Positions 34,845 through 46,339 of a DNA stretch of 64,000 nt are shown one piece after another. The notes under the pieces were generated by a model, which worked only from the letters and a program-made list of their open reading frames with translations, was not told where the DNA came from and did no database searches. Source of the DNA: Ursus arctos (taxonomy: Eukaryota; Chordata; Mammalia; Carnivora; Ursidae); the NCBI RefSeq assembly GCF_023065955.2, contig NW_026623067.1:60954444-61018443 (forward strand), given 5' to 3'. How positions within the stretch are numbered: the first letter of the stretch is position 1; each line of letters opens with the position of its first letter. The translations under genes were made by a program, and so were the position numbers.

Positions 34845-35120
34845 CAACCTGAGCACCGTGAGGGAAGGGCACGTCCGGCAGCCCGGGCACAAGCCAGCCT
34901 GTGATAATACCGCACAGAGGCGTTTGCGGGTTGCTGGCTCACCTGCGGCCCCCGAGGCCCGGGACTGGCCCCGGTTCCCTTCGCGGCCCCTTTTCTCCCC
35001 CAGCCCCCGGTGGGCCGCGAGCAGACCTGGCCTCGGGGAGCGCGGCTGCCTGCGTGGCGGCGCACACTCACCCCATCACCCCCAAAGCGCGGCGGGAGCA
35101 GGAGACGGGCTAGAAGTCTG
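34845..35120 (-). promoter_or_regulatory. ZBED3: CpG island: probable ZBED3 promoter and first exon
   Basis: Dense CpG and GC content against AT-rich flanks. No TATA box is seen. Two consensus 5' splice donors lie on the - strand: CAG|GTGAGC with GT at 34942-34941, and GGG|GTGAGT with GT at 35071-35070. Either could join the acceptor at 27107, giving an untranslated first exon and an intron of about 7.8-8.0 kb. In human an antisense lncRNA (ZBED3-AS1) starts nearby, so the island may be bidirectional. The open frames across it are products of its composition. Confidence 0.75.
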
Positions 35121-35249
35121 GGATCGCCGGTCCCCTCCAGGATCCTCGCAGACATTTTGTCCTGTGCAGAAACCTCCGCTCGTCTCCCTTAAAGACACAG
35201 CGCTCAATTCACGCATCTGGGGGTAAAAGGGGGGACGGTAACATGTGAC

Positions 35250-37325
35250 CTGTGGGGGGAAAGGCTGGAGAGTCATTTCTTAGCCATCCAGGTCCACCAG
35301 TGACAGACTTGTGTTTCCCGAGGTTTAAAAATGATGCAGTTGATTAGTGCTTTTTAAAAATGTAATTTTTATTTTACACTTTTACATTAACCTTCCAAGA
35401 CCTGGATTCCTGTCTTTGGTCTGAGTGCAGTTTGCATCCTTTCAGATTCAAGGTATCTGATGGTTCAGGTTGTTAAAAGAAACCCACCGAACCAAGGTCT
35501 GGACAGGTAAAGGTAGGGCTCGTTGGCGTTCTAAAATTTAATAACGCTAGTGTATCAGCTTTCGATGGATTATGTTGAGGTAACAACGCCTACAATTCAG
35601 TGATTTACAATAAGAAAGATTCATTTCTCAGACTACATCTGCTACATCTATTCCACTAGTTTCTTTCACTCCAGGCTCCAGGTTGAAAGATCAACTTTTT
35701 TCGGCGGCGGGGGGTACACTCACTTCACCTTGTGCTGGAACCAACTTTGAGGGAAGAAGATTTGTAGTGTTTGTAGTGTTTGCTATTTCCATGATGTAAA
35801 TACTCCCACCGCGACTGATTGCAAGCTACTTTTAACAAGTTTAACAAGTGACTTGCCAAATTTCTGGAAATTTTACAATCAGCTCTTATATACCACTGGC
35901 ATACGCTGCTCTTAAAACAAAACAGCTCACCTTCTGAGCAACCCAATTCTGTTCACATTTTATTGGCCAAAGCAAGTCATATGGCAAAGCTTGCTGTCAA
36001 TGGGGCCAGAAAGTGTACTCTCAAAAAGAAGCCTTGCAAGTCATATAACAATGGGCAGAGATTATATAATCCTTTTAAAAGGAGGACAGAGAATTACTGA
36101 TTACAATATTACAATCCACTTTACATGCTTTGTTCAAGTAATTTTTTTTCAATCTCATTTTTTTTCTGTAAATTAGAAAAATGTCTAAGTGTCAAAGTCC
36201 ATTAATGGAGTTTCTCCTTACCATTCCAAGAATGGTTTCAGAAGAAACTGGTTGGGTGTCTTAAAAGGGATAATTTTGCAATGTGAAGGTATACTATTAG
36301 GTTGACGTTTTTCTTCTCAGAAGGACACTTACTGCTATGAACATTGATTAAAAGAACAGTAACTAGTATAAATGAATCTAGGTTAAGTCATCTCTTATTC
36401 GTGGCTTAATTCATAAACAGATTTTTAAAGATTGATGTATCTGGCAATCCTTTTAACCAGAGGCTGTATTACTTTGAATACTTTAAAAATCCATTTGGCT
36501 TTAGACTGACCATGTAATGACACACATGATATTTTCATTAGTTCATGGGACAGTTTCTAGTAAGTGCTGGTAATGAGCAAAGCACTATTCTAAACCTGAG
36601 TAGGAGTCTGGAGATTAGAGAGATCATTCCTGCCCTCAAGAAGATTACACTTCAGTTAAGATAGTAAAACAAATGCAGCTCCAAGAAGAAAATGGAAAAT
36701 GATGTAAGAGGAAACAGTCAAGTGCCACACTAATTTGAAAACAGCTACATTTTTTAAAAACTGGCAACATTTAAGCAATACTTGAAAAAGTGTAGGATTT
36801 GGGCTCCTGGAATTACATGTTTGTTATCCTAGCAAGATGTGTTTTGGATTTATTTTTGAAGTTCAGAGAAGTGGAGCCTGTCTTTTCTGTGTTTGAGTCG
36901 ATGCTTAAAGTTTCTTATAAGCTAAAGTCTCTTTCTTGTAGTTTTAAATTAAATTTTAAATAAATTATAAAATATATCTCAAATATCTAGTAACTCTTCT
37001 TTGTCCCACATTCTTTGTTCAAGTTTCAGCAAGAAAAATGCTCTTTAGTTCTCACTTTGGTAGTGGCAGTTCCCCTAACTTTCGCCAACCATTTAACAAT
37101 AAATAAATAGCATTTAGTTTTCATCAGAAGACCTCATTTCTATCCCCTGCTATAGGAGTTGGCAAAGCATGAAGACGTGCATTTCATTGGTAACACAGAG
37201 TATTTACTCCCCAGATGCTTCCCAAAGATTATAGCCTTGAAATCTGCTGTCTGACCTTACCAAAAACCCATCTTGAGAAAACTGTTTATGGAGATTACCT
37301 CAAAGACATAAAATTATAGAGCTCT
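35250..37325. other. Upstream intergenic DNA, mostly unique
   Basis: No gene recognised. AACAACGCCTACAATTCAGT near 35582 looks like a decayed old LTR or L1 fragment. CAAAGCACTATTCTAAACCT near 36578 is another old repeat trace. The rest is AT-rich and unassigned. Confidence 0.5.
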
Positions 37326-37329
37326 GTAC

Positions 37330-37985
37330 TTGAAACATACTCTTTTGGTACGTTCTATATGTGCATTTGGTCTGTAGTTTCCTTGTGACGTTTTTGTCTG
37401 GTTTTGGTGTCCGAGTAATACTGGCCTCATAAAATGAGTTGGAAAGTATTCCTTCCTCTTCTCTTTTCGGGAAGAGTTTGTGAAGAATCGGTATTCTTTT
37501 TAAAATGTTTGGTAGAGGGGCGCCTGGGTCGCTCAGTTGGTTGAGTGTCTGCCTTCAGCTCAGGGCGTGATCTCAGGCTCCTGGGATGAGCCCTGTGTCA
37601 GATTTGCTGCTCAGTGGGGAGCCTGCGTCTTGCTGTGCCCCTCTCCCCTTTTGCTTGCTTGCTCTCTGACTCTTTCCCTCTCAAATAAACTAAATAAAAA
37701 ATCTTAAAAAAAATGTTTGGTAGAATTCCACAGTGAAGCCATATGGGCCTGGGCTTTATGAATAGTTTTTTGATTACTAATTCAATCTTTTCATTTGTTT
37801 AGGTCTACTCAGATTATCTCTTTCTTCTTGAGTCAGTTTTGGTGGTTTGTATCTTTCTAGGAATTTGTCCATTTCATCCAAATTATCTAATGTGTTGGTA
37901 TACAGTTATACCTAGTATTGCTTTATAGTCCTTTTTACTTCTGTAAAGTTGGTAATAATGTCTCCTCCTTTGTTTCTGATTCCTA
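37330..37985 (-). mobile_element. Old L1 ORF2 fragment, antisense, split by a SINE
   Basis: The reverse strand carries L1 ORF2 text. Landmarks on + are TACTGGCCTCATAAAATGAG, GAATTTGTCCATTTCATCCA and CCATATGGGCCTGGGC. A CAN-SINE interrupts it at 37517-37709. Confidence 0.85.
37517..37709 (+). mobile_element. CAN-SINE inside L1
   Basis: Sense copy GGGGCGCCTGGGTCGCTCAG with (CT)-rich body and A tail. Perfect 15-base duplication AAAATGTTTGGTAGA at 37502-37516 and 37710-37724. Confidence 0.96.
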
Positions 37986-38560
37986 GATGTGCACCTTATA
38001 GGAAATACCTGCATAAAATTTATTATCGGGGCTAGTGTCATGATGTCATCCACAATAGTGGTCCATTGATTCCCACAGTGTTTTTTCTGTAGGATCCAGT
38101 GGAGACCATGCTCTGAACTCTCATTGTTATGAAAAGCTCTGCACCCCTGAACAAATAAGGACCTTTTAATCCTGTGGGAACTGTGGATCATGTAACAGAC
38201 TGTTCCCTCGCTTCAGCTGCTAGGAAGAGACTAAGAGTCAACTACATGGGATGCCTGTTCTATTAATATTCTAGTGCTCCTGTAACAAATTGCCACAAAC
38301 TAAGTGGTTTAAACAACAGGAATTCATTCTCTCACAGTTCTGAAGGTTGTAAGTCCAAAATCAAAGTGCCAGCAGGGTCATAGTCTGTCTAAAACCTGTA
38401 GGGAAAATCCTTCCTTGCCTATTCCTAGCTTCTGGTCGTGGCCAGCCATCCTTGGTTTCCAGCTGTATCACTCCAGTCTCTACCTTTGTTGTCACATGCC
38501 CTTCTCCTTGTATGTCTGTGTCTAAGTTTCCCTCTTCTTATAAAGGCACCAGTCATATTG

Positions 38561-38678
38561 GGGGCACCTGGCTGGCTCAGTTGGTGGAACGTGTGACTCT
38601 TGGTCTTGGGGTTGTGGGTTCGAGCCCCTCATTGGGTATAGAGATTACTTAAAATCTTAAAAAATAAAAATAAAAAAT
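38561..38678 (+). mobile_element. Short tRNA-like CAN-SINE, first of a pair
   Basis: GGGGCACCTGGCTGGCTCAG, B-box-like GTGGGTTCGAGCCCC, and an A-rich tail that runs into the next SINE. It lies inside one outer target duplication with that SINE. Confidence 0.92.
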
Positions 38679-38882
38679 AGGGGTGGCTGGGTGGCTTGGT
38701 TGGTTAAGTGTCTGCTTTGGCTCAGGTCATGACCTGTTGGGCTCCCAGCTCAGTGGGGAATCTGCTTCTCCCTCTTCCTCTGCCCCTCCACCCCACCCTT
38801 GCTCTCTCATGGGGGGGGGGGTGGAGCGTGAGCTCTTTCTCTCTCTCTCTCTCAAATAAATAAATCAAATCTTAAAAAAAAA
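38679..38882 (+). mobile_element. CAN-SINE, second of a pair
   Basis: GGGGTGGCTGGGTGGCTTGG, CT-rich body with a (G)12 tract at about 38811, and A tail. The duplication ACCAGTCATATTGG is found only outside the pair (38548-38561 and 38890-38903). Confidence 0.92.
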
Positions 38883-39177
38883 TAAAGACACCAGTCATAT
38901 TGGATTAAACACCACCCTAATGACCTTGTCTCAATTTGATTACCTTTGCAAACATCCTATTTCCACATAAGGTCACATTCACAGGTACCTGGGGTTAGGA
39001 TGTCAACATCTTTTTTTGCAGGGAGGGGTACACTAGTCAACTCCTAACCCTTACCTACCAGTTCCATATGGTTAAGTTTTCTTTGTGCTGATCTTTTATT
39101 TTCCTTTTGTACTCATTCCCTGGTTTACTTAGTTGTTTCTTAATTGTATGCATCTTGGCAGAATCTGAAGGAAAGAG

Positions 39178-39232
39178 GGTGGGAAGGAAGGAAGAAAGGA
39201 GAGGAAGGGAGGGAGGAAGAAAAGTTTGCCAA
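39178..39232. repeat. (GGAA)n/(GGGA)n purine-rich simple repeat
   Basis: An irregular run of GGAAG, AAAGG and GGGAG units. The short open frames over it are products of low complexity. Confidence 0.85.
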
Positions 39233-39444
39233 GAAAAATCAAACCTGGGACTTGGGGAACAGAGTTGCAGGAATGGGCAATGGGGTGGGGAAGATTGGCT
39301 GGGAAAGTGTTCTCAGAATTACTCTTTTGTGGGGGGCAGGGATGGGAGCAGTGGTTAGCAGCTGCCTACAGCTTAGCCGACCTAGAGAAAAGTGGAAGGT
39401 AGTTTGAAGAGCTGAGGATTGGGATCAGGGTATGATCTAGCTAC

Positions 39445-39825
39445 CTTTAAAAAATTTATTTATTTATTTACTTACTTAATTCCAGTATAGTTAACATACA
39501 GTGTTATATTTGTTTCAGGTGTACAGTATAGTGAGTCAACAATTCTATACATTACTCAGTGCTCATCGTGATAAGTACACTCTTTATCCCCATCACCTAT
39601 TTCCCCCATCCCCACACCCACCTCCCCTTTGGTAACCATCAGTTTGTTTTCTATAGTTAAGAGTCTATTTTTTGGTTTGTCTCTTTTTTCCTTTGTTCAT
39701 TTGTTTTGTTTCTTAAATTCCACATATGAGTGGAATCACCTGGTATTTGTCTTTCTCTGACTACCTTATTTCATTTAGCAGTGCTCCATCCATGTTGTTG
39801 CAAGTGACAAGATTTCGTTTGATCT
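39445..39825 (-). mobile_element. L1 3' end, antisense
   Basis: AGTTAACATACAGTGTTATA and TTTCAGGTGTACAGTATAGT are the reverse-oriented L1 3' UTR, followed by CCACATATGAGTGGAATCAC from the ORF2 end. 5'-truncated copy. Confidence 0.88.
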
Positions 39826-40896
39826 AGCTACTTATAATACCCATATTAATAGACACAATATGGATCCAGGTTTTGTGGTGCTTGAAAGCTGATATAGTGT
39901 TCAGAATCCATGTATTCTAGTTATTGGAGACACAGTCCCATATATCGTTGACTTAATGCATGCAGTTTACCTTAGAGGACGGTGTCCTATCCTTACAGGA
40001 TAGCATTCCCCAAATGGCATCTTAGCTGACAATTTGATAAACTGTTCTAATGGTGTATCAGGCTAGCTGCTTCTAGATGTAAAGATTTTATAGGATCAGC
40101 CAAAGCTACTGAATAAACCAACATTTCCTCTCTCATCTGTTCCGCCTCTTAATCCATTACAGTTGTGAATCTTTATCCTTCGGTTACAGCACACCAAGGG
40201 TTATCATCACTCCCTTACCAATAGGAGTGGGGTCTTTGTTACCACCGGAGGGCTAAATAATCCAGTTCTAAAAACCCATCCTGAGGTTTGGAGGTTCAGA
40301 GGTTCTAAGCTTCTACTTTCTGGAGCCACTCTGGTAGCTACTTTCTTAGCTGGGGCTCCCCCAAATGTAGGGACTGAGACAAGAGCTAAATGCAGTTGGT
40401 CTAAGAGGTGATCACAGGGAGCAGGGCTGGGGCAGCAGGGAGAGTAAGAAAGAAACGCATGGCAAAATGAAGAGGCTTGATTTGTTAACAATGAATGTGT
40501 CTTTCATATAATGTCTTCATTTTATATTTGTAATTATAATTGTTACAAGAGTTATTCCCATGTAGTGGACTATTTTTCAATCTTCACCTCTTGTCTTTTT
40601 CAGACCCAGCTTTCTCATTTTTTATCTTTGTCATTTTCTGTCATCTCATGTTAGAAAACATGTTAACATAGACTTTATGCTTATTTCATTGGATGGCTTT
40701 TTGCTTGAAGACTTAATGTAATTATTTAAACATATCTTTGAAGAAATAAAAAATAAAAAATCTTTGAAACTCTACATTTTCACTGTAGTTACATATAAAT
40801 GCACATTTCTTTTTGCTTGAAACATAGTGAACTAAGCTTCCTCCATATCCTGGAGGAAGTTTTAAGCAAGAGCGTTAATAGTGAGATTTGTATTTT
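39826..40896. other. Intergenic DNA, nothing recognised
   Basis: AT-rich, unique by eye. The 94-codon antisense frame at 40207-40491 has no domain or conserved look. Confidence 0.5.
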
Positions 40897-40914
40897 AAGA
40901 ATACCGCTCTGGGG

Positions 40915-43230
40915 CATTTGACAAAATACAGCATCCTTTCCTGATTAAAACCCTTCAGAGTGTAGGAATAGAAGGTACATTTCTCAATCTCATAAAAGCC
41001 ATCTATGAAAAGCCTACTGCAAATATTATTCTCAATGGGGAAAAGCTGGAAGCCTTTCCCTTAAGATCAGGAACTCGACAAGGATGCCCACTCTCGCCAC
41101 TATTATTCAACATAGTACTAGAAGTCCTTGCAACAGCAATCAGACGACAAAAAGGGATCAAAGGTATTCAAATTGGCAAAGAAGAAGTCAAAATGTCTCT
41201 CTTTGCAGATGACATGATACTCTATATGGAAAACCCAAAAGAAGCCACTCCCAAACTATTAGAAGTTATAGAGCAATTCAGTAACGTGGCAGGATACAAA
41301 ATAAATGCTCAGAAATCAGTTGCATTTCTATACACGAATAACGAGACCGAAGAAAGAGAAATTAGGGAATCCATCCCATTTACAATAGCACCAAAAACCA
41401 TACGTTACCTTGGAATTAACTTAACCAGAGACGTAAAGGACCTATATTCTAGAAACTATAAATTACTCTTAAAAGACATTGAGGAAGACATAAAAAGATG
41501 GAAAGATATTCCATGCTCATGGATCGGAAGAATTAACATAGTTAAAATGTCCATGCTACCCAGAGCAATCTACACTTTCAATGCTATCCCGATCAAAATA
41601 CCAAGGACATTTTTCAAAGAACTGGAACAAACAGTCCTTAAATTTGTATGGAAACAGAAAAGGCCCCGAATCTCCAAGGAACTGTTGAAAAGGAAAAACA
41701 AAGCTGGGGGCATCACAATGCCGGATTTCGAGCTGTACTACAAAGCTGTGATCACAAAGACAGCATGGTACTGGCACAAAAACAGACACATAGACCAATG
41801 GAACAGAATAGAGAGCCCAGAAATGGACCCTCGGCTCCTTGGGCAACTAGTATTTGATAAAGCAGGAAAAAACATCCGGTGGGAAAAAGACAGTCTCTTC
41901 AATAAATGGTGCTGGGAAAATTGGACAGCTACATGCAAGAGAATGAAACTTGACCACTATCTCACACCATACACAAAAATAAACTCCAAATGGATGAAAG
42001 ACCTCGATGTGAGACAGGAATCCATCAAAATTCTAGAGGAGAACATAGGCAACAACCTCTACGACATCGGCCAAAGCAACCTTTTTCATGACACATCCCC
42101 AAAGGCAAGAGAAACAAAAGATAAAATGAATTTATGGGACTTCATCAAGATTAAAAGTTTCTGCACAGCCAAGGAAACAGTCAGAAAAACTAAGAGGCAG
42201 CCCACGGAATGGGAGAATATATTTGCAAATGACACTACAGATAAAGGACTGGTATCCCAGATCTACAAAGAACTTCTCAAACTCAATACACGAGAAACAA
42301 ATAAACAAATCAAAAAATGGGCAGAAGATATGAACAGACACTTTTCCAATGAAGACATACAAATGGCTAACAGACACATGAAAAAATGTTCAAAATCATT
42401 AGCCATCAAGGAAATTCAAATCAAAACCACACTGAGATACCACCTTATGCCAGTTAGAATGGCAAAAATAGACAAGGCAAGAAACAACAATTGTTGGAGA
42501 GGATGTGGAGAAAGGGGATCCCTCCTACATTGTTGGTGGGAATGCAAGTTGGTACAGCCACTCTGGAAAACAGTGTGGAGGTCCCTTAAAAAGTTAAAAA
42601 TTGAGCTACCCTATGATCCAGCCATTGCACTACTGGGTATTTACCCCAAAGATACAGACGTAGTGAAGAGAAGGGCCATATGCACCCCAATGTTCATAGC
42701 AGCAATGTCCACAATAGCTAAATTGTGGAAGGAGCCGAGATGCCCTTCAACAGATGACTGGATTAAGAAGTTGTGGTCCATATATACAATGGAATATTAC
42801 TCAGCTATCAGAAAGAACGAGTTCTCAACATTTGCTACAACATGGACAGCACTGGAGGAGATAATGCTAAGTGAAATAAGTCAAGCAGAGAAAGACAACT
42901 ATCATATGATTTCTCTCATCTATGGAACATAAGAACTAGGATGATCGGTAGGGGAAGAAAGGGATAAAGAAAGGGGGGGTAATCAGAAGGGGGAATGAAA
43001 CATGAGAGACTATGGACTATGAGAAACAAACTGAGGACTTCAGAGGGGAGGGGGGTGGGGGAATGGGATAGACCGGTGATGGGTAGTAAGGAGGGCACGT
43101 ATTGCATGGTGCACTGGGTGTTATACACAACTAATGAATCATCGAACCTTACATCGGAAACCGGGGATGTACTGTATGGTGACTAACATAATATAATAAA
43201 AAATCATTAAAAAAAAAAAAAAAAAAAAAA
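40915..43230 (+). mobile_element. Young 5'-truncated LINE-1
   Basis: Insertion of 2.3 kb with a perfect 18-base duplication AAGAATACCGCTCTGGGG at 40897-40914 and 43229-43246, a 3' UTR with G-rich tracts (about 42950-43065), AATAAA at 43195-43200 and an A tail of about 22. The low decay and open ORF2 remnant point to a recent, lineage-specific insertion. It lacks the 5' UTR, ORF1, the endonuclease and the N-terminal part of the reverse transcriptase, so it cannot move by itself. Confidence 0.97.
40917..42932 (+). pseudogene. L1 ORF2 C-terminal fragment, open for 671 codons
   Basis: The frame is open from the truncation point to a TAA at 42930-42932. It keeps part of the reverse-transcriptase domain: the [19 protein letters not shown] motif near 41065-41125 and the FADD catalytic box at 41202-41213. 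The C-terminal cysteine motif C-x3-C-x7-H-x4-C lies at about 42492-42545 ([18 protein letters not shown]). The endonuclease is missing and no start codon belongs to this fragment; the first ATG is the internal Met at 41193. Intact ORF2 is about 1275 residues, so about half is present. It is a dead-on-arrival copy, not a host gene. Confidence 0.95.
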
Positions 43231-43249
43231 GAATACCGCTCTGGGGAAG

Positions 43250-44500
43250 TAGGGGGATCGTGTTTGAAGAAAATACACTAGAGACCAGTAGGCCAGTTGG
43301 ACTGTTGCAATATTGCGGGTCAGAACTGAGATCTTTTTGAGATTCAGCCTGTTCAATGTGTAGCAGAAAGTAATAAACAAGAGAATGGACGATGGGTTAG
43401 TAATAAGTAGCTCCACCGTGGTTTGTAGTTCCCCCATCCCTGGCACCTGTCACCTGCCTCGCTGTGCTGGAGGAGACTGAGCCGCTGCTCAGATAGCAAC
43501 GCCCCCATGTACTCACCTCTAGAAAGTAGTGCTCCCCCGGGTGGCCTTTTCCAGGTCACTGGAGCGAGAGGAGAGCACTGATAGCAGCCCTTCCTATGGG
43601 AATTCTCAGGGAGGCGTTAGACATTGATTTCTAGTTCTCAGAACTCTTAGGAAGAGATTGTACAAGCGTCTACCTCAGCATTTCAGTACCTTCTCGGAAC
43701 CTCAGTTCCCCATCCCGTATCCTGTCGCAGTTCGTGTGCACCCGTTCACCATGCGCTGCTCCGTGCCCGTGACTGTGGGAGGCTTGCAGGACCCACTGGC
43801 CACCATCTTACATTTTTCTTCTCTCAGAGTTGTCAAATTCCTCATGAAGGCCCACGGTACACTTCCTGGCCGCTTCACTTGGCCCCGCATTTGCAATTTC
43901 TGTTAACCTACAAACCACTGAATGGACAGACTCAAACCTGTATGCTGAGAGACGCACGAAGCAATGTTTATGCCTAAAGTAAGGACTCCTTGTTCTTTTA
44001 CGGACACGTCTTAAAGGGGAGAGAGAACAGACAAGAGAAGACGAAGGGCTAGGAGGCAGTGATGCAGGCCTTCCTGTTCGTACCCAGAGTGCCTAGCGAG
44101 GGTTATGCTCAGAAAGTGATCTGCTGGGTGCTGCCCCTCCGGCCGCTTGCTCAACGTACTGGCAGGGCTGGGCTGGTGTTGCGGACTGCTTGCTTAAACA
44201 GCCATGGGGCTGGTGACAGTGAGCATCTGGAGGCTTATCTCACCACAGCTTCAGGGGGCCGTGTCCCCAGCTGTGGTCAGAGTTGACGGGACCTGACCCT
44301 GCTGTCAGACACGCAAGTTTCAGAAGTCCTTACCAACTCCTTTTGCCAAGGGAAAAAGACAAACTTGCACAAAAGAGCTGGTTTGGCTATTTTCTGAGAT
44401 AATTATAAAGAATAACAAGAACAAGGAACCTTTGATTTTCTTTTGTGTCTCTTTTGCAATAGGAGGAAAGGAAACCATTGCATGTGTGTCTTGGGGATAC
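43250..44500. other. Intergenic DNA, nothing recognised
   Basis: Moderate GC, unique by eye. Short frames at 43658-43906 and 44059-44286 have no recognisable domain. Confidence 0.5.
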
Positions 44501-44509
44501 AACCAGAAG

Positions 44510-44592
44510 CCCTCAAGCCTGCATCTGGTCCAGGCGCCATGGTAAGAGACTGCATGATGGCCTGGGAGCCAGGGGGATATTTGCCTAGGGTT
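44510..44592 (+). repeat. Dispersed repeat, copy A
   Basis: CCCTCAAGCCTGCATCTGGT through GAGACTGCATGATGGCCTGG, GAGCCAGG and ATATTTGCCTAG is strongly similar to 47962-48076. Copy B carries about 40 extra bases in the middle. Family unknown. Confidence 0.85.
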
Positions 44593-44894
44593 TATCATCC
44601 TGTCCTCAGAGACACTGGATCAGAATGCTGTGGCCCATTGGCTTTGACTATGGCTGCTTGAGAAGATCCAGTCCCTGGATTTGTGCATGATTTCATTAAT
44701 CCAGAACCTTCCTCTCTGCCCAGCGAAACTTCATTCTCATTCCTCCATTCACACACTCCTGTGAAGCTTTCTTAGACTCTACCAGCTTATAAGGATCTCT
44801 CTCACCTAGATTACTCCTGTCCTCCAGTTGGTATCTTGCATGTAAACGTTCACATTGTTTCTTAGAAGGTAGGCTTGCCTTCACAGCTCAACTA

Positions 44895-45201
44895 CAGTTG
44901 ACCTTGAACAACACAGGGGGTGGGGCTTCGACCACCCCCCCTCGGACTTCTCCAAACCTGAACTACTAATAGCTTGCTGTAAACCAGAAGCCTCACCAAT
45001 AACATAAACAGTCAACTGACACGTGTTTTGTATGTTATGTGTGTTATATGCTATATTCTTTCAATAAAGTAAGCTAGAGAAAAAAACATTAAGATCACAA
45101 GGAAAAGAAGAGCATTTATGGTACTATACTGATAAAAAAAAAAAAAATCTGCATAAAGATGGACCTGTGCAGTACCAACCGTGTTGTACAAGGGTCGGCT
45201 A
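44895..45201. mobile_element. MER2/Tigger-like non-autonomous DNA transposon
   Basis: Terminal inverted repeats are visible: GTTGACCTTGAACAACAC on the left and GTGTTGTACAAGGGTCGGC on the right. The interior has TAACATAAACAGTCAACTGA and AATAAAGTAAGCTAGAGAAA, typical of this Tc1/mariner-Tigger group. No transposase frame. Confidence 0.85.
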
Positions 45202-45334
45202 TGTAATGATCTCAGTGACAGGACCTGGGTCTCGTGTTTTATATATTCCTTTCATAAAGCCTAGCACAGTGCTGGACAAGTAGGAGGTTTCAGTAAGTAC
45301 TTGGAGGAGTTGAAAATTCAAAGCGTATACTATA

Positions 45335-45805
45335 CCACTTTTAGGAGATCCTCAGAGTAGTCAAGTTCATAAAGACAGAAAGTAAAAGGGTGGCTGCCAG
45401 GGGCTGGGGTTGGGGGCGATGGAAATGACAGTTAATGTTTAATGGACATAGAGTTTCAGTTTAGGAAGTTGAAAAAGTTCTGGAGACAGATGGTGGGGAC
45501 AGTGGCACAGCAGTGTGAGTGTATTAATGCCACTGAAGTGTATACTTTAAAAGGGTTAAAATGGAGGGGCTCAGTCAGTAAGTGTCTCCCTTCAGCCTGG
45601 GTCATGATCCCAGGGTCCTGGGATCGAGTCCTGCTTAGGGCTCTCTGCTCAGCAGGAAGTCTGCTTCTCGTTCTCCCTCCATCCCTCCCTCCCCTGCTTA
45701 TGCTCTCTCTCTCTCCCTCTAAAATACATAAAGTCTTTATAAATAAGCAAATAAAAGGCTTAAATGGTAAGTTTTATGTATATTCACCGCAGTAGAAAAA
45801 AGTAG
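45335..45805 (+). mobile_element. Old L1 3' end, split by a SINE
   Basis: GTGGCTGCCAGGGGCTGGGG, GTTTCAGTTTAGGAAGTTGA and AATGCCACTGAAGTGTATAC are old L1 3'-end text. It resumes after the SINE with GGTAAGTTTTATGTATATTC. Confidence 0.82.
45566..45751 (+). mobile_element. CAN-SINE, 5'-truncated head
   Basis: Starts AGGGGCTCAGTCAGTAAGTG, lacking the first bases of the head, and ends in an A-rich tail. Flanks AAAAGGGTTAAAATGG and AAAAGGCTTAAATGGT form an imperfect duplication. Confidence 0.9.
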
Positions 45806-46194
45806 TTTCAAAAAGGCACATTCTGTAGAAATCTGAGGCTCTTCCTCAGTTCTGCCCTCAGCTGCCCTCCCTGGGGCCGTGTGTAGGATCAACGCTGTGT
45901 GTGAATGTAATTTCCAGTTTCATGGGCTTGGTGGGTCAGCTCTAGACACTGGGTTCAGCTTCCCACTTGCTATCTCCCATGTTTTGTTTTGTTTTTTAAT
46001 GAGAACGTTTGTACCAGGCTTTTAGTTTAGATTTGTTTTTGTAATTCATGCGTACGCAAGAAAGGTTAGGAGGAGTCCAAATCTAGCCACGCAGTGTTAC
46101 AGCTGCCCTCAGAGTAAGGGCAAAAGGGTAGTAGTGATGGTGTGAATGTTCTCAAGTTACTAAAGATCTCAGACTATTCAGCGTCCAGTTTTGT

Positions 46195-46335
46195 TTGGTT
46201 TGTGTCTCTGTAAAAGGGGGTTGATAATAGTAGCTTCCTTTCCCTATAGGGTTGTTGGGAGGATGACATGATAGGAATGGCCCGAAATGCCTCCCAGGGT
46301 ACTTGAGGCAGAATATAAGCCAGAAAGTACGGCTA
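46195..46335 (+). mobile_element. MIR fragment
   Basis: TCTCTGTAAAAGGGGGTTGA and TAGGGTTGTTGGGAGGATGA are MIR 3'-half text. Confidence 0.8.
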
Positions 46336-46339
46336 CTTG

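Larger units (their letters stand above)
38270..39050 (-). mobile_element. MaLR LTR (MLT1-like), antisense, split by SINEs
   Basis: The left end GTAACAAATTGCCACAAACT followed by AAGTGGTTTAAACAACAGGA is the reverse of an MLT1-type LTR 3' end. After the SINE pair the LTR resumes with CACCACCCTAATGACCTTGT. No internal region is seen, so it is a solo LTR. Confidence 0.8.

Noticed and set aside
34703..35226. Open frames of 150, 122 and 70 codons in the CpG island
   Set aside because: Stop codons are rare in GC-rich DNA. The frames overlap on both strands, have no domain, and lie where an untranslated first exon is expected.
41193..42932. 579-codon frame as a host gene
   Set aside because: It is L1 ORF2 sequence inside a truncated insertion with target duplication and poly(A) tail; the Met is internal to the original protein.
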